From assembly GCA_038890815.1 (NCBI GenBank), contig JAWAFC010000002.1, positions 62,001 through 126,000 of the forward strand: DNA of 64,000 bases. Direction: 5' to 3'. The notes under the pieces were generated by a model. That model saw only the letters and a program-made list of their open reading frames with translations. It ran no database searches and had not been told where the DNA came from. The number at the start of each line of letters is the position of its first letter. Position 1 is the stretch's first letter. This DNA comes from JAWAFC01 sp038890815. GTDB taxonomy: Archaea; Micrarchaeota; Micrarchaeia; Burarchaeales; JACRGF01. Shown in pieces: positions 1 through 7,178 of the stretch. The position numbers and the translations under genes were made by a program.

Positions 1-2
1 AA

Positions 3-704
3 ATGGATTGGTTTCTTCCCGCAACGCTCGCCTTTCTCGCAATACTGGCCGCCTACTTCCTGCCCACCCTTCTGCCCAGGCCCTTCCTGCCGGCAAAGCA
101 CTATGCTGCTGCTCAGCTCATCGAGCTTCCTCGGCCAGCGCGTTCAAACATCTCGTTTGAGGATGCTCTGCTGGCTCGCAGGTCTGTGCGCGACTACACG
201 GATGAGAGCATTTCGCCCAGCGAGCTGGCCGCGCTGCTGTTTGCCGCACAGGGAATGAGTGGGGAGGGCAAAAGGACAGCGCCATCTGCCGGAGCGCTCT
301 ATCCGCTCGAGCTGTATGTGCTCGTTTCGCGCGTGGAGGGCATTGCGCCAGGCGCCTATCATTATAACAGCGCGAATAACTCGCTCGAGCTGGTCGCAGC
401 CGGAGACTACAGGGAGAGAATTGCCCGCGCAGCAGCCGACCAGCCTTGGGTGGGAAACGCTGCAGTGGTGGTGGTGTTTGCAGCGCTCATGCACAGAACA
501 ACGGCAAAATACGGCGCGAGGGGCGTGCAGTATGTGTGGATTGAGGCGGGCCATGCCAGCCAGAACCTCCTGCTCCAGGCCGCCGCCCTGGGGCTCGGCG
601 CGGTGCCCATCGGGGCATTCAATGAGGATGAGGTGAGGCACCTGCTCAACCTGAGCGCGGACGAGGAGGTCATCTATCTCAACATCGTGGGCAGACCCGC
701 ATAG
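3..704 (+). CDS. SagB/ThcOx-type nitroreductase-family protein
   Basis: This is an FMN-dependent nitroreductase-fold oxidoreductase of the SagB-type dehydrogenase group. A hydrophobic N-terminal segment (about residues 5-25) looks like a membrane anchor or uncleaved signal. The flavin-binding ARRSVRDYTDE motif follows at about residues 57-67, then TAPSAGALYPLELYVL, which is the family hallmark. A late GLGAVPIGAFNEDEV block matches the C-terminal flavin and dimer region. In SagB relatives this fold oxidises azolines in peptides, but many archaeal members stand alone with unknown substrates, and no cyclodehydratase is visible here. The first ATG lies two bases inside the window edge, so a longer N-terminus cannot be excluded. 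The family call is firm; the substrate is unknown. Confidence 0.82.
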   Translation: MDWFLPATLAFLAILAAYFLPTLLPRPFLPAKHYAAAQLIELPRPARSNISFEDALLARRSVRDYTDESISPSELAALLFAAQGMSGEGKRTAPSAGALYPLELYVLVSRVEGIAPGAYHYNSANNSLELVAAGDYRERIARAAADQPWVGNAAVVVVFAALMHRTTAKYGARGVQYVWIEAGHASQNLLLQAAALGLGAVPIGAFNEDEVRHLLNLSADEEVIYLNIVGRPA

Positions 705-735
705 ATTTAAAAATATATAAGATGAATAAGGGGCG

Positions 736-936
736 ATGGTGAGGGTAAACCTGCTCACATATTTGGTCATCTTCACTTTCGTCATACTGGTCTATCTGAT
801 AGGGCTGTATGTAACGACACCACCCACAGAGCTCGGCGTGCTCCAGCTGATCTTCGGAGCTCAGCTGGCCATATTCATCGTGCTCGTGGCCGTCTTCGCC
901 GAGCTCTCGGCGCACGAACCCGCAAGGAAAAAGTGA
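736..936 (+). CDS. Small two-helix membrane protein
   Basis: I do not recognise this 66-residue protein. It has two strongly hydrophobic segments, about residues 6-26 and 36-57, joined by a short polar loop with TTPPTE, and a charged tail ending in KK. It starts with ATG 32 bases after the nitroreductase stop. An A/T-rich stretch (TTTAAAAATATATAAG, about 705-721) just upstream looks like an archaeal TATA box with its own promoter. The acyltransferase gene follows 4 bases after its stop, so the two are probably co-transcribed. Confidence 0.6.
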   Translation: MVRVNLLTYLVIFTFVILVYLIGLYVTTPPTELGVLQLIFGAQLAIFIVLVAVFAELSAHEPARKK

Positions 937-940
937 CCTC

Positions 941-1444
941 ATGCGGCGGCTCGAGCGCTTTGCCTCCGTCAGCAGGAACTCGCTGTGGGACTGGCCAAAA
1001 GTCAAAAATCCGCTCATTGTCGTGCTGAACTTCCTTGTCATACAGATATGCAAGTATCTGCCTTCTCTCGCTCTCAAAAATATGCTTTACAGGGCAATTG
1101 GCGTGCGCGTCGGCAAAAACGCCGCGCTCGGGCTTGGGGTACAACTTGACATCTTCTTCCCAGAGCTCATCGAGATAGGCGACAACGCCATCATAGGTTA
1201 TAATGCTACCTTGCTGGCACACGAGTTTTTGGTTGACGAGTTCAGAGTGGGACGAGTAAAAATAGGTGCGGGCGCGCTCATCGGAGCATGCTCGGTGGTG
1301 CTGCCCGGTGTGGAAGTGGGCGAGGGCGCTGTTGTAAGTGCACTGTCGCTCGTAAACAAAGATGTTCCAAGAGGATGGTTTTGTGGGGGGGTGCCGATAA
1401 GGAAAATAAAGAAGTTGACAATTAATAAGCAATTACAATCTTGA
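941..1444 (+). CDS. Left-handed beta-helix (hexapeptide) acyltransferase
   Basis: This 167-residue protein belongs to the hexapeptide-repeat acetyl/acyltransferases (LpxA/WbbJ-like superfamily). From about residue 55 onward the sequence follows the [LIV]-G-x4 periodicity: IGVRVGKNAALGLGVQ, IEIGDNAIIGYNATL, VKIGAGALIGACSVVLPGVEVGEGAVV. It ends with the usual VPRGWFCGGVPIRKIKK cap. The His in LLAHEF is a candidate general base. The N-terminal 50 residues are less typical and contain a hydrophobic stretch. Such enzymes commonly acetylate sugars or lipids; the acceptor cannot be read from the sequence. Confidence 0.8.
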   Translation: MRRLERFASVSRNSLWDWPKVKNPLIVVLNFLVIQICKYLPSLALKNMLYRAIGVRVGKNAALGLGVQLDIFFPELIEIGDNAIIGYNATLLAHEFLVDEFRVGRVKIGAGALIGACSVVLPGVEVGEGAVVSALSLVNKDVPRGWFCGGVPIRKIKKLTINKQLQS

Positions 1445-1483
1445 GAAAAATTATTGCAAAATTAAATTTCAAGCTTTTATAGA

Positions 1484-1741
1484 CTAATATTCGGATATTT
1501 CAGTTATCACATAAGCGCTTCCTTTTATTCTGCCTTTTTTAAACTTGAATTTTGCATTTTCAGCAGGTGTTCCTCGCGCAAGCTCGGTGAGCCAGTATTT
1601 TAGGTCTTTGACTTGCATGGGAAAAGCTTCACCAATTGCTATTTCAGCTGTCCTTATCGTCCTGACTCCTTGCTCACTCGCCTCCTCGAGCAGTTTCGCC
1701 AAAATCTCTTTAACAATGTTAAGTTCTTCCATCCCGCTCAC
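1484..1741 (-). CDS. Conserved-looking hypothetical protein, 85 aa
   Basis: Unrecognised small soluble protein. The N-terminal half is predicted helical (KEILAKLLEEASEQGV) and the C-terminal half carries a KFKFKKGRIKGSAYVI stretch that could be paired beta strands. The longest form starts at GTG 1741; ATG 1732 (MEELNIVKE) is an alternative. A TATA-like ATTTTAAATCC on the minus strand near 1764-1774 sits about 25-30 bases upstream, which suggests a leaderless or nearly leaderless message. The gene lies downstream of the duplicated-domain gene, on the same strand, with 36 bases between. Confidence 0.5.
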   Translation of the reverse strand: MSGMEELNIVKEILAKLLEEASEQGVRTIRTAEIAIGEAFPMQVKDLKYWLTELARGTPAENAKFKFKKGRIKGSAYVITEISEY

Positions 1742-1777
1742 TGGGCGAATAGGTTTTAAGGAGGATTTAAAATACTT

Positions 1778-2590
1778 TCACTTGCCACGTCCGAACCTTC
1801 CTCTTGGTTTGGGCAACTTTAGGTTCGGATAGATTTTTTGGAGGATTTCTGGGGTTGGAAAAACAGCGTAACCTAGATTGGAGAGCACGAAGCGCATTGT
1901 GCCCGCCCTCATGATGATATCGGAATCTCCAACGCCAGACAGCGCTTGTGCAAGCGCTGCAAAACCCTTCCTTTTTCCAGCAGTGAGCGCATTGGCCTTT
2001 CCTTGCACCTCGCTGGAGATCCCCAAAAACTCAAACCCTTTCCTCTGGGCGCTTTCGGCCACGCTGGCAAAGGCCGCCGCCTTTTCCTCCGGCCTAGTTC
2101 TGGCATCAAAGCTCGTCTTCTTTATGCTTATCCATCCTCTGTAGTTGGCCGTAAAGAAGACGCCTTCACCCAGATCGACCTCCCATTTCAGAGAGGGAAA
2201 CTGTGCCGCCGGAAAAGCCGACTTGACAAGTGAGGGAGTGAGGCTCACCTCCACGCCCGCATATTCAAAGAGTTTTTTGAGAAAGCGTGCCTCGCAGGCC
2301 GGAAATTTTTCTTCCCCGCTGGCACGGGAGAGGGCTTCTCTTACCTCAGAGGGCCGGATTTCCTTTAGAGTGGCCACCACCCCTTCCAGCCCTCTCTTTG
2401 CGCCGAGTACTCTATTAGCGTAATCGTCGATTTCAGCCAGATTGATTCCGACAAACTCGAATGCCTTTTCGGCACACTCGGCGCACACAGTTGCGAGGAA
2501 AAGCGCAACGTCCTCATTCTTGGCGGCTGTTTCGATGCGGAAGTTCGCTTTCCAGTCTCCTGCCTTGGCCTGGAATGCGATCTCGTCCAT
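1778..2590 (-). CDS. Archaeal protein with internal tandem duplication (DUF2666-like?)
   Basis: A protein of about 270 residues with two copies of a roughly 120-residue unit. The parallels are visible: EKAFEFVGINLAEI against RKGFEFLGISSEVQ, GAKRGLEGVVATLKEI against AGKRKGFAALAQALSGV, and LFEYAGVEVSLTPSLVKSAFP against LSNLGYAVFPTPEILQKIYP. Each unit seems to open with a WKANFRIE/FTANYRGW strand. The layout recalls archaeal DUF2666, but that name is a memory-based guess. ATG 2590 is preferred over the in-frame TTG two codons earlier because it falls just after the stop of the upstream winged-helix gene (2593-2811), which suggests translational coupling. No catalytic motif is apparent. The C-terminus is basic (KPRGRFGRGK). 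Confidence 0.6.
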   Translation of the reverse strand: MDEIAFQAKAGDWKANFRIETAAKNEDVALFLATVCAECAEKAFEFVGINLAEIDDYANRVLGAKRGLEGVVATLKEIRPSEVREALSRASGEEKFPACEARFLKKLFEYAGVEVSLTPSLVKSAFPAAQFPSLKWEVDLGEGVFFTANYRGWISIKKTSFDARTRPEEKAAAFASVAESAQRKGFEFLGISSEVQGKANALTAGKRKGFAALAQALSGVGDSDIIMRAGTMRFVLSNLGYAVFPTPEILQKIYPNLKLPKPRGRFGRGK

Positions 2591-2592
2591 CG

Positions 2593-2811
2593 TCAAGCCT
2601 GCTTGAGGTAGTATCCCGCAGCCTTTTCTCTTGCCTTTCTCACTACAATGCCTTTCTGTACAAGGCTTGTCAAGGCATTGGACACTTGTCCCTTAGGACG
2701 GTTGCATTTCTTCTGCACATCGTCCGCGGTCTTCATCTTGTCCTCGCTCGTCGCTCCAAGCTCCTGGAGGGCCTTGACGATGATTTGTTCTATTGGTGTA
2801 AGTTCGGCCAT
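2593..2811 (-). CDS. Small winged-helix DNA-binding protein
   Basis: A 72-residue protein that is essentially one winged helix-turn-helix: helix 1 IEQIIVKALQEL, the HTH around MKTADDVQKKCNRPKGQVSNALTSL, and the wing KGIVVRKAREKAAGYYL. The start at ATG 2811 was chosen because GGTGGT lies directly upstream (2815-2820); a longer reading adds nine residues that do not look conserved. It is followed without a gap by the duplicated-domain gene, so the two form an operon and the regulator may control it. The ligand and target are unknown. Confidence 0.7.
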   Translation of the reverse strand: MAELTPIEQIIVKALQELGATSEDKMKTADDVQKKCNRPKGQVSNALTSLVQKGIVVRKAREKAAGYYLKQA

Positions 2812-2853
2812 GCTACCACCTTGCTCTGTTTTCCACAAATTAGATTTTTATTA

Positions 2854-3552
2854 TTACCTTCCACACCTGAGAATATCGATAAGCTCGCCCGGGAAGCCGG
2901 CATGGGCCATCTTCCTGCACACGATGTCGATGTCATATTTGATGCGCAGTATTCTCGCCACGCCGCTGTCCAGATCTATCAGCGCGGCGCTGGCCCTGTT
3001 GTCTCCGTCGCGTGGCTGGCCCACACTACCCGGATTGACCACAGTCCTTCCGTTGAGCGCGGTGGAATTCACCAGCGGGCGATGGGTATGGCCAAAGAGG
3101 ATGAATTCCGCATCTATGCCAGCAAGCTCTGCCGCCAGCGCTTTGTCGCTACCCTTCTCGATGGACTGATAGAGCGGGTCGCGGGGTCCGCCGTGCACTG
3201 CATATAAGCTCCTGCCACCAATGCTCACCGCAAGCTTGAGCGGAAGGCTCCCGAGAAAATTGATCTCGGCAACATCCAGCATGCTGTGTGAGTAGCTGCG
3301 CGTTGCCTCGGCCAGACGCTCCAGTTTCTCTGAGGAGCACCTGCATGCCACGTTGTTGGCAAGTGCGTGATCGTGGTTGCCGCGGACAATGTAGCGCGTG
3401 CTCCGCCTTACCCACTCCACGCATTCCTTTGGATCCGGGCCGAAATCGACCAGGTCGCCGAGGCAGAGAACCTCATCGTAGCGCACGGTTGATGCAATGG
3501 CTTCGAGCGCTTCGTAGTTGCCGTGAATGTCGCTGATAACCAGGAGCTTCAT
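2854..3552 (-). CDS. Calcineurin-like metallophosphoesterase (YfcE/MJ0936 type)
   Basis: A 232-residue phosphodiesterase of the metallophosphoesterase superfamily. The metal-binding motifs are all present in order: SDIHGNYEAL (DxH) near the N-terminus, LGDLVDFGPDP (GDxxDxG), RGNHDHAL (GNHD), AVHGGPRD and FGHTHRPL (GHTH), followed by NPGSVGQPRDGD, which is typical of the YfcE/MJ0936 group. These enzymes hydrolyse phosphodiesters with Mn or Ni; the physiological substrate is usually unknown. ATG 3552 begins a canonical MKLLVISDIHGN start. The gene runs away from the small ORF at 3601 and has its own AT-rich upstream region. Confidence 0.9.
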   Translation of the reverse strand: MKLLVISDIHGNYEALEAIASTVRYDEVLCLGDLVDFGPDPKECVEWVRRSTRYIVRGNHDHALANNVACRCSSEKLERLAEATRSYSHSMLDVAEINFLGSLPLKLAVSIGGRSLYAVHGGPRDPLYQSIEKGSDKALAAELAGIDAEFILFGHTHRPLVNSTALNGRTVVNPGSVGQPRDGDNRASAALIDLDSGVARILRIKYDIDIVCRKMAHAGFPGELIDILRCGR

Positions 3553-3600
3553 GGGGAAAATTTCTGGAAAGCTAATAAAGTTTTTTCGGAAAATTGCTTC

Positions 3601-3699
3601 ATGTTAACAAGGGCCGATGTGAACGCGCTGGTTTTCACAGCCACAATGGCTGCCTCCTTTTTGCTGTTCATCCTACTTCTGAGAGCGCTATTCGGCTAA
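3601..3699 (+). CDS. Possible 32-aa single-helix membrane peptide
   Basis: A short open reading frame (ATG 3601, TAA 3697-3699) encodes a peptide with a polar start (LTRADVNA) and one clear hydrophobic helix (TMAASFLLFILLLRALF). An AT-rich stretch (CTAATAAAGTTTTTT, about 3570-3585) upstream could serve as a promoter. It ends 4 bases before the dispersed repeat begins. Its size is typical of small membrane subunits such as translocase or complex accessory peptides, but nothing identifies the partner. It may not be translated. Confidence 0.35.
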   Translation: MLTRADVNALVFTATMAASFLLFILLLRALFG

Positions 3700-3703
3700 G
3701 CCT

Positions 3704-4095
3704 TATCAGAACCAATCGATGACTTCGTCGCTCGTAATAGGAACCTACGGTTCCTATTACCTCCCTTTTTATTTGCGCGAGGCTCGCTCCTCGTCGAATC
3801 GTTGGTTCCGATACCTCCAAACCGCGGGAACCTACGGTTCCCCCAGTTCCAGGTTCCTCCTGACCCCTCCCTTTTCCATCAATGCTTTTATCCGAGGGGG
3901 GAAGGTCAAGGACGAAGGGGGGATACTTCCCCCCTTTGTCTTATCAGAACCGCCAGCGCGGTTCCGATACCTCCAGCAACCATTTTCCACCAATGCTTTA
4001 TCCGAGGGGGGAAGGTCAAGGACGAAGGGGGGAAACCTCCCCCCTTTGTCTAGGGAAGGTCAAGGACGAAGGGGGGATACTTCCCCCCTTTGTCT
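3704..4095. repeat. Hairpin-rich dispersed repeat, copy A
   Basis: A non-coding block built from short inverted repeats, with a second related copy at 12738-13046. Shared parts include TTATCAGAACC at the start, a GGAACC-3 nt-GGTTCC hairpin, the segment CTTTTTATTTGCGCGAGGCT, and a 41-base unit with an AAGGGGGGA/TCCCCCCTT hairpin. That last unit occurs three times here (3901-3941, 4011-4051, 4055-4095). The final hairpin ends one base from the 3' end of the tRNA-Thr gene. Reading frames through the block exist only because the repeat lacks stops; they are not counted as genes. It could be a non-autonomous mobile element or a structured RNA. Confidence 0.75.
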
Positions 4096-4096
4096 A

Positions 4097-4218
4097 AGCC
4101 CCTGGCGAGGATTGAACTCGCGACCTTGTGCTGTATGGCTTCTCGTTGGATGCTACCATGCACACGCTCTTTCGTGGAACCCGCTTTCCGCGTGGCTCTA
4201 CCACTGAGCTACAGGGGC
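4097..4218 (-). tRNA. tRNA-Thr(GGT) with two introns
   Basis: The acceptor stem GCCCCTG/CAGGGGC, T arm GCGAG-TTCAATC-CTCGC, variable loop AGGTC and U73 discriminator match archaeal tRNA-Thr. The anticodon stem is TGTGC/GCACA with loop ATGGTAA (anticodon GGT, 4157-4155) once a 21-base intron (4153-4133) is removed from the canonical 37/38 site. The boundary fits a bulge-helix-bulge: helix ATGG/CCAT with bulges TAG and ACA. A second insert of about 27 bases (about 4198-4172) lies in the D loop: helix GTGG/CCAC, inner helix AGCC/GGTT, bulges TAG and GAA. Because AGAGC is repeated on both sides, a 29-base alternative is possible. The mature length would be about 74. Confidence 0.88.
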
Positions 4219-4221
4219 GTT

Positions 4222-5529
4222 TTATTTAGTTGCAAAAGGGTTTTTGAATTCTATTGTGGCGCTACGATCCCGGCCTACAGAGATGGCATAGATCGGCACG
4301 CCGGTCAAACGGCCCACGCGCTTTACATAGGCGCGCAACTCGGGAGGCAGCGCGCCGAATCCTTTTCTGGCGAGCCGTTGCCATTCCTCGTGTGATAGCT
4401 CTCGCCAGCCCGGCATCTCTTCATACACCGGCCTGCATTTGGCGAATTCCCGTGGGCTCGATGGAACGCTGAACAGCCTCTTTCCTTCAAGCTCATAAGC
4501 CGTGCACATCTTGATTTTCTCAAGGCCGCCGAGCACATCGAGCTTGGTTATCACAAGGCCTGTCAAGCCATTCACGCGGGCGGCATACCGCAGCGAGACG
4601 ATGTCAAGCCAGCCACACCTCCGTGGTCTGCCCGTGGTGGTGCCGAACTCAACACCTTTTGTGCGGATCCACTCGCCGGTCTCATCGGTCAGCTCGGTGG
4701 GCACAGGGCCTTCGCCAACTCTTGAGAGGTAGGCCTTTGCCACACCAATAATCTCGTTGATGGCTGTGGGCGGAACGCCTGCCCCCGTACAGGCTCCGCC
4801 GGCAGTTGTGTTGCTGCTCGTGCCGAATGGATACAGGCCGTGGTCGATGTCGAGCATCGTGCCCTGCGCACCCTCAAACAGCACCCGCCGACCTCGTGCG
4901 AGCGCGGCGCACAGCTCGGCGCTCGCGTCACCGACGTATTTTTTCAGTCTCTCCCCGATGGCCGCGTATTCCCGGAAGATCTCCTCCTCGCTCGGAGCGA
5001 TCGTCTCGCCGTAGGCCGCCAGCACCCTTTTTTTTATCTCGTACAACGTGGCCAGCTTTTCCTTGAACACCTCCCTGTCCACGAGCTCGCACATACGTAT
5101 GCCCAGGCGTGCAACCTTATCGGCATACGTTGGGCCTATGCCACGCATTGTGGTGCCCGCGCGCCACTTTCCCTTTAGCTTCTCCTCAATGCCATCGAGC
5201 TGCTTGTGAAAAGGCAGCACAACGTGCGCGCGCTCGCTGATGAGCAGGTTTGGCTCGATGCCCTCCTCGCGCAGCTTGGCGAGCTCGACCTCGAGCAACA
5301 ACTTCGGATCCACCACCACGCCGTTGCCAATGATCACCCTCTTCCCACGTATGGCGCCGCTCGGCATGATGTGGAACTTGTGCTCGTGACCGCCAACCAC
5401 AACGGTGTGGCCGGCATTGCTGCCGCCGTTGAACCGCACCACGATGTGTGCGCGCTCGGCGTAGTAGTCAACTATTTTGCCCTTGCCCTCATCACCCCAC
5501 TGCGCGCCGACTACGACAACTCCGCTCAT
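4222..5529 (-). CDS. purA: Adenylosuccinate synthetase
   Basis: Catalyses GTP-dependent condensation of IMP and aspartate to adenylosuccinate, the committed step to AMP. The N-terminal P-loop variant GAQWGDEGKGKIVDYY and the NAGHTVVVG block are diagnostic. Further on are GNGVVVDP, RGIGPTYADK, LFEGAQGTMLDIDHG, TTTGRPRRCGW and the late VPIYAISVGRDR. At 435 residues it is the long form usual in bacteria and eukaryotes, whereas several archaeal PurA proteins are about 100 residues shorter. ATG 5529 (MSGVVVVGAQWG) is preferred over a start seven codons upstream, which adds no conserved sequence. It diverges from the methyltransferase gene at 5567; an AT-rich AAGCTTTAAAC between them may serve one or both promoters. 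Confidence 0.95.
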   Translation of the reverse strand: MSGVVVVGAQWGDEGKGKIVDYYAERAHIVVRFNGGSNAGHTVVVGGHEHKFHIMPSGAIRGKRVIIGNGVVVDPKLLLEVELAKLREEGIEPNLLISERAHVVLPFHKQLDGIEEKLKGKWRAGTTMRGIGPTYADKVARLGIRMCELVDREVFKEKLATLYEIKKRVLAAYGETIAPSEEEIFREYAAIGERLKKYVGDASAELCAALARGRRVLFEGAQGTMLDIDHGLYPFGTSSNTTAGGACTGAGVPPTAINEIIGVAKAYLSRVGEGPVPTELTDETGEWIRTKGVEFGTTTGRPRRCGWLDIVSLRYAARVNGLTGLVITKLDVLGGLEKIKMCTAYELEGKRLFSVPSSPREFAKCRPVYEEMPGWRELSHEEWQRLARKGFGALPPELRAYVKRVGRLTGVPIYAISVGRDRSATIEFKNPFATK

Positions 5530-5566
5530 ACAAAAAGCTTTAACGCCCAAGCTTTAAACAATTGTC

Positions 5567-6157
5567 ATGCCCAGGGCGTCCAAAGTCCGCGTCAGGCTCA
5601 ACCCTCTGCTCGCCGGGTTGGCGAGGGGCCCGCAGGTAATGCTGCCAAAAGACATCGGGCTTGTTCTGGCATACACGGGCGTGGGCAGGAACAGCACTGC
5701 GGTGGATGCCGGTACGGGCAGCGGATTTTTGGCCATAAGCCTGGCGAATGTCTGCCGCAGAGTGGTCACCTATGAGTGGAGGGAGGAATTCGTAGAGCTG
5801 GCAAGACGGAATATAGAAAAAAGCGGGCTGGCGAATATAGAGCTCAAGCATGCGAATGTTTTCGATGGCATTGCTGAGAGGGAAGTTGACCTCGTCACCC
5901 TCGATCTGGCTAACCCAGAGCGGGCACTGCCGCACGCTGCCTGCGCGCTGAGGCAAGGGGGCTTTGTGGTGGCCTATGTGCCGCACGCCGAGCAGGCGAG
6001 CGCTTTTGTGAGAGCAGTCAGGGCAAGCGGGAGCTTTGAGGAGCCTTTTGTCCTCGAGGCCATCGTACGCGAGTACCTCGTCAGAGAGGCTGGCTTCAGG
6101 CCTGAGAACAAGGGCATCACGCACACGGGCTATCTGTGCTTTGCGAGAAAGAGATGA
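5567..6157 (+). CDS. tRNA m1A57/58 methyltransferase, TrmI-like
   Basis: A 196-residue class I SAM-dependent methyltransferase that resembles archaeal TrmI, which makes N1-methyladenosine at tRNA positions 57 and 58. Evidence: GPQVMLPKDIGLVLAYTGV, which precedes the SAM fold in TrmI proteins; motif I VDAGTGSGFLAISLA; motif II acidic residue in YEWREEF; and VTLDLANPERAL at motif IV. The usual N-terminal beta-barrel domain is much reduced, so the protein is about 50 residues shorter than typical family members. A GNAT gene starts 4 bases after the stop, so the two are probably one transcript. Confidence 0.8.
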   Translation: MPRASKVRVRLNPLLAGLARGPQVMLPKDIGLVLAYTGVGRNSTAVDAGTGSGFLAISLANVCRRVVTYEWREEFVELARRNIEKSGLANIELKHANVFDGIAEREVDLVTLDLANPERALPHAACALRQGGFVVAYVPHAEQASAFVRAVRASGSFEEPFVLEAIVREYLVREAGFRPENKGITHTGYLCFARKR

Positions 6158-6161
6158 TGGC

Positions 6162-6587
6162 ATGCTGGTCGTCAGGAGAGCGGTGAAAAAGGATTTTTCA
6201 CGCATTCGCGCGCTCGATGTGCTGTGTGAGGGCGTGCGGCTGGCCGACGGCGAGCACACTTGGAGGGAGTGGATAGCGCACGCTGATGTGTGGGTTGCTG
6301 AAAAGGGCAGGAAGCTGCTCGGCGCGGTAGTGCTTTTTCCGACAAAGCGCGGCGACTGGTATCTCCACAAGATTTTCGTACACCCTCGCCATAGGCACAT
6401 GGGAATTGGAAGCGCGCTGCTCGCCAAGGCGCTGCCCGCCCTGAGGGGGAAGAGGATTTTCCTCACCGTTTATCCGGGCTTTCCGGGCGCCGTGCACCTC
6501 TACAAGAAGTTCGGCTTCAGAATAAAGAGGCTGGAGAGAGGCTACTACAGGAAGAGCGAGCCGAGATATGTCATGGAGAGGGCATAG
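6162..6587 (+). CDS. GNAT-family N-acetyltransferase
   Basis: A 141-residue acetyltransferase with the GNAT fold. The acetyl-CoA binding motif A is KIFVHPRHRHMGIGSALLAKAL (HRHMGIGSAL is the Q/RxxGxG/A pyrophosphate loop). Motif B is GAVHLYKKFGFRIKRLERGYYRK, with the conserved Tyr. ATG 6162 was chosen because MLVVRRAVKKDFSRIRAL is the standard beta1-alpha1 opening; the longer in-frame extension runs antiparallel inside the upstream gene. The end, ERGYYRKSEPRYVMER, resembles RimI-type enzymes, so a protein N-terminal acceptor is possible but not shown. Confidence 0.85.
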   Translation: MLVVRRAVKKDFSRIRALDVLCEGVRLADGEHTWREWIAHADVWVAEKGRKLLGAVVLFPTKRGDWYLHKIFVHPRHRHMGIGSALLAKALPALRGKRIFLTVYPGFPGAVHLYKKFGFRIKRLERGYYRKSEPRYVMERA

Positions 6588-6593
6588 CCTGCC

Positions 6594-7169
6594 CTACCTC
6601 TCCCTGAACCTCTTTTCGACAGTGCTCCAGTCAATGGCCTCGAAGAAAGCGGCGATGTAGTCGGCTCGCCTCAGCCCGTAGTCGAGCATGTAGGCGTGCT
6701 CAAAGACATCCATGACGAGGAGGGGCGCGCAGCCCGCGAGATGCCCAACGTCGTGCTCGCCTATCCATGTATTGAAGAGCCTGTCTGTCTCCCTGTCATA
6801 ATACAGGATGGCCCAGCCGATGCCGCGCATGCCGCCCACGCCCTTGAAGTCCTTCTCCCAGCTCTCGAGGGAACCGAAGTCCTCGACAATCTTTTTGGCA
6901 AGCCTCGCGCCTGCCTCGAGTTTCTTCCCCCCTTTTGCCATGTTTTCAAAATACAGCTCGTGCAGCCTCATGCCGTTGAACTCCCAGCCGAACCTGCGCC
7001 TGAGCTCGGCATACTCGGGCGTGCCAGGCGCGAGCGAGGCCAACGCCTCGGCTAGCTTGTTGGTATTCGCCACATAGCCCTGGTAGAGAGTGAAGTGGTT
7101 TTTTAGCAGGGCGTCGCTGAAGCCTTTTGTTCCAAGCAGGTGCTCAAAATTTTTTGCCTCGTATGCCAT
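6594..7169 (-). CDS. Superoxide dismutase, Fe/Mn family
   Basis: Disproportionates superoxide to oxygen and peroxide. The Fe/Mn family ligand set is readable: His in LLKNHFTLYQGY, His in MRLHELYFENM, and Asp and His in MDVFEHAYMLDYG. Also present are GIGWAILYYDRETDRL and NTWIGEHDVGHLAG. The metal cannot be assigned by eye. ATG 7169 (MAYEAKNFEHLLG) is preferred over a GTG two codons upstream because AGGGTG lies at suitable spacing. It sits 9 bases downstream of the peroxiredoxin stop on the same strand, so superoxide and peroxide detoxification are probably encoded as one operon. Confidence 0.92.
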   Translation of the reverse strand: MAYEAKNFEHLLGTKGFSDALLKNHFTLYQGYVANTNKLAEALASLAPGTPEYAELRRRFGWEFNGMRLHELYFENMAKGGKKLEAGARLAKKIVEDFGSLESWEKDFKGVGGMRGIGWAILYYDRETDRLFNTWIGEHDVGHLAGCAPLLVMDVFEHAYMLDYGLRRADYIAAFFEAIDWSTVEKRFRER

Positions 7170-7178
7170 CGTCACACC

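Noticed and set aside
144..785. Long antisense frame over the nitroreductase gene
   Set aside because: It runs antiparallel to a well-defined family gene and has no recognisable domain.
2461..3207. 248-codon plus-strand frame over the winged-helix and phosphoesterase genes
   Set aside because: It is antisense to two genes with clear motifs; low-complexity Ser/Leu/His-rich translation is typical of a shadow frame.
3901..4095. CRISPR-like array (three near-identical 41-base units)
   Set aside because: The units are not separated by regular spacers, each is a self-complementary hairpin, and no cas genes are nearby.
3719..4207. Open reading frames through the repeat, for example one of 162 codons
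   Set aside because: They run through hairpin repeats, and translated sequence in different frames simply reflects the repeated DNA; they also enter the tRNA-Thr gene.
5540..6466. 308-codon minus-strand frame over the TrmI-like and GNAT genes
   Set aside because: Both plus-strand genes have full family motifs; the antisense translation has none.
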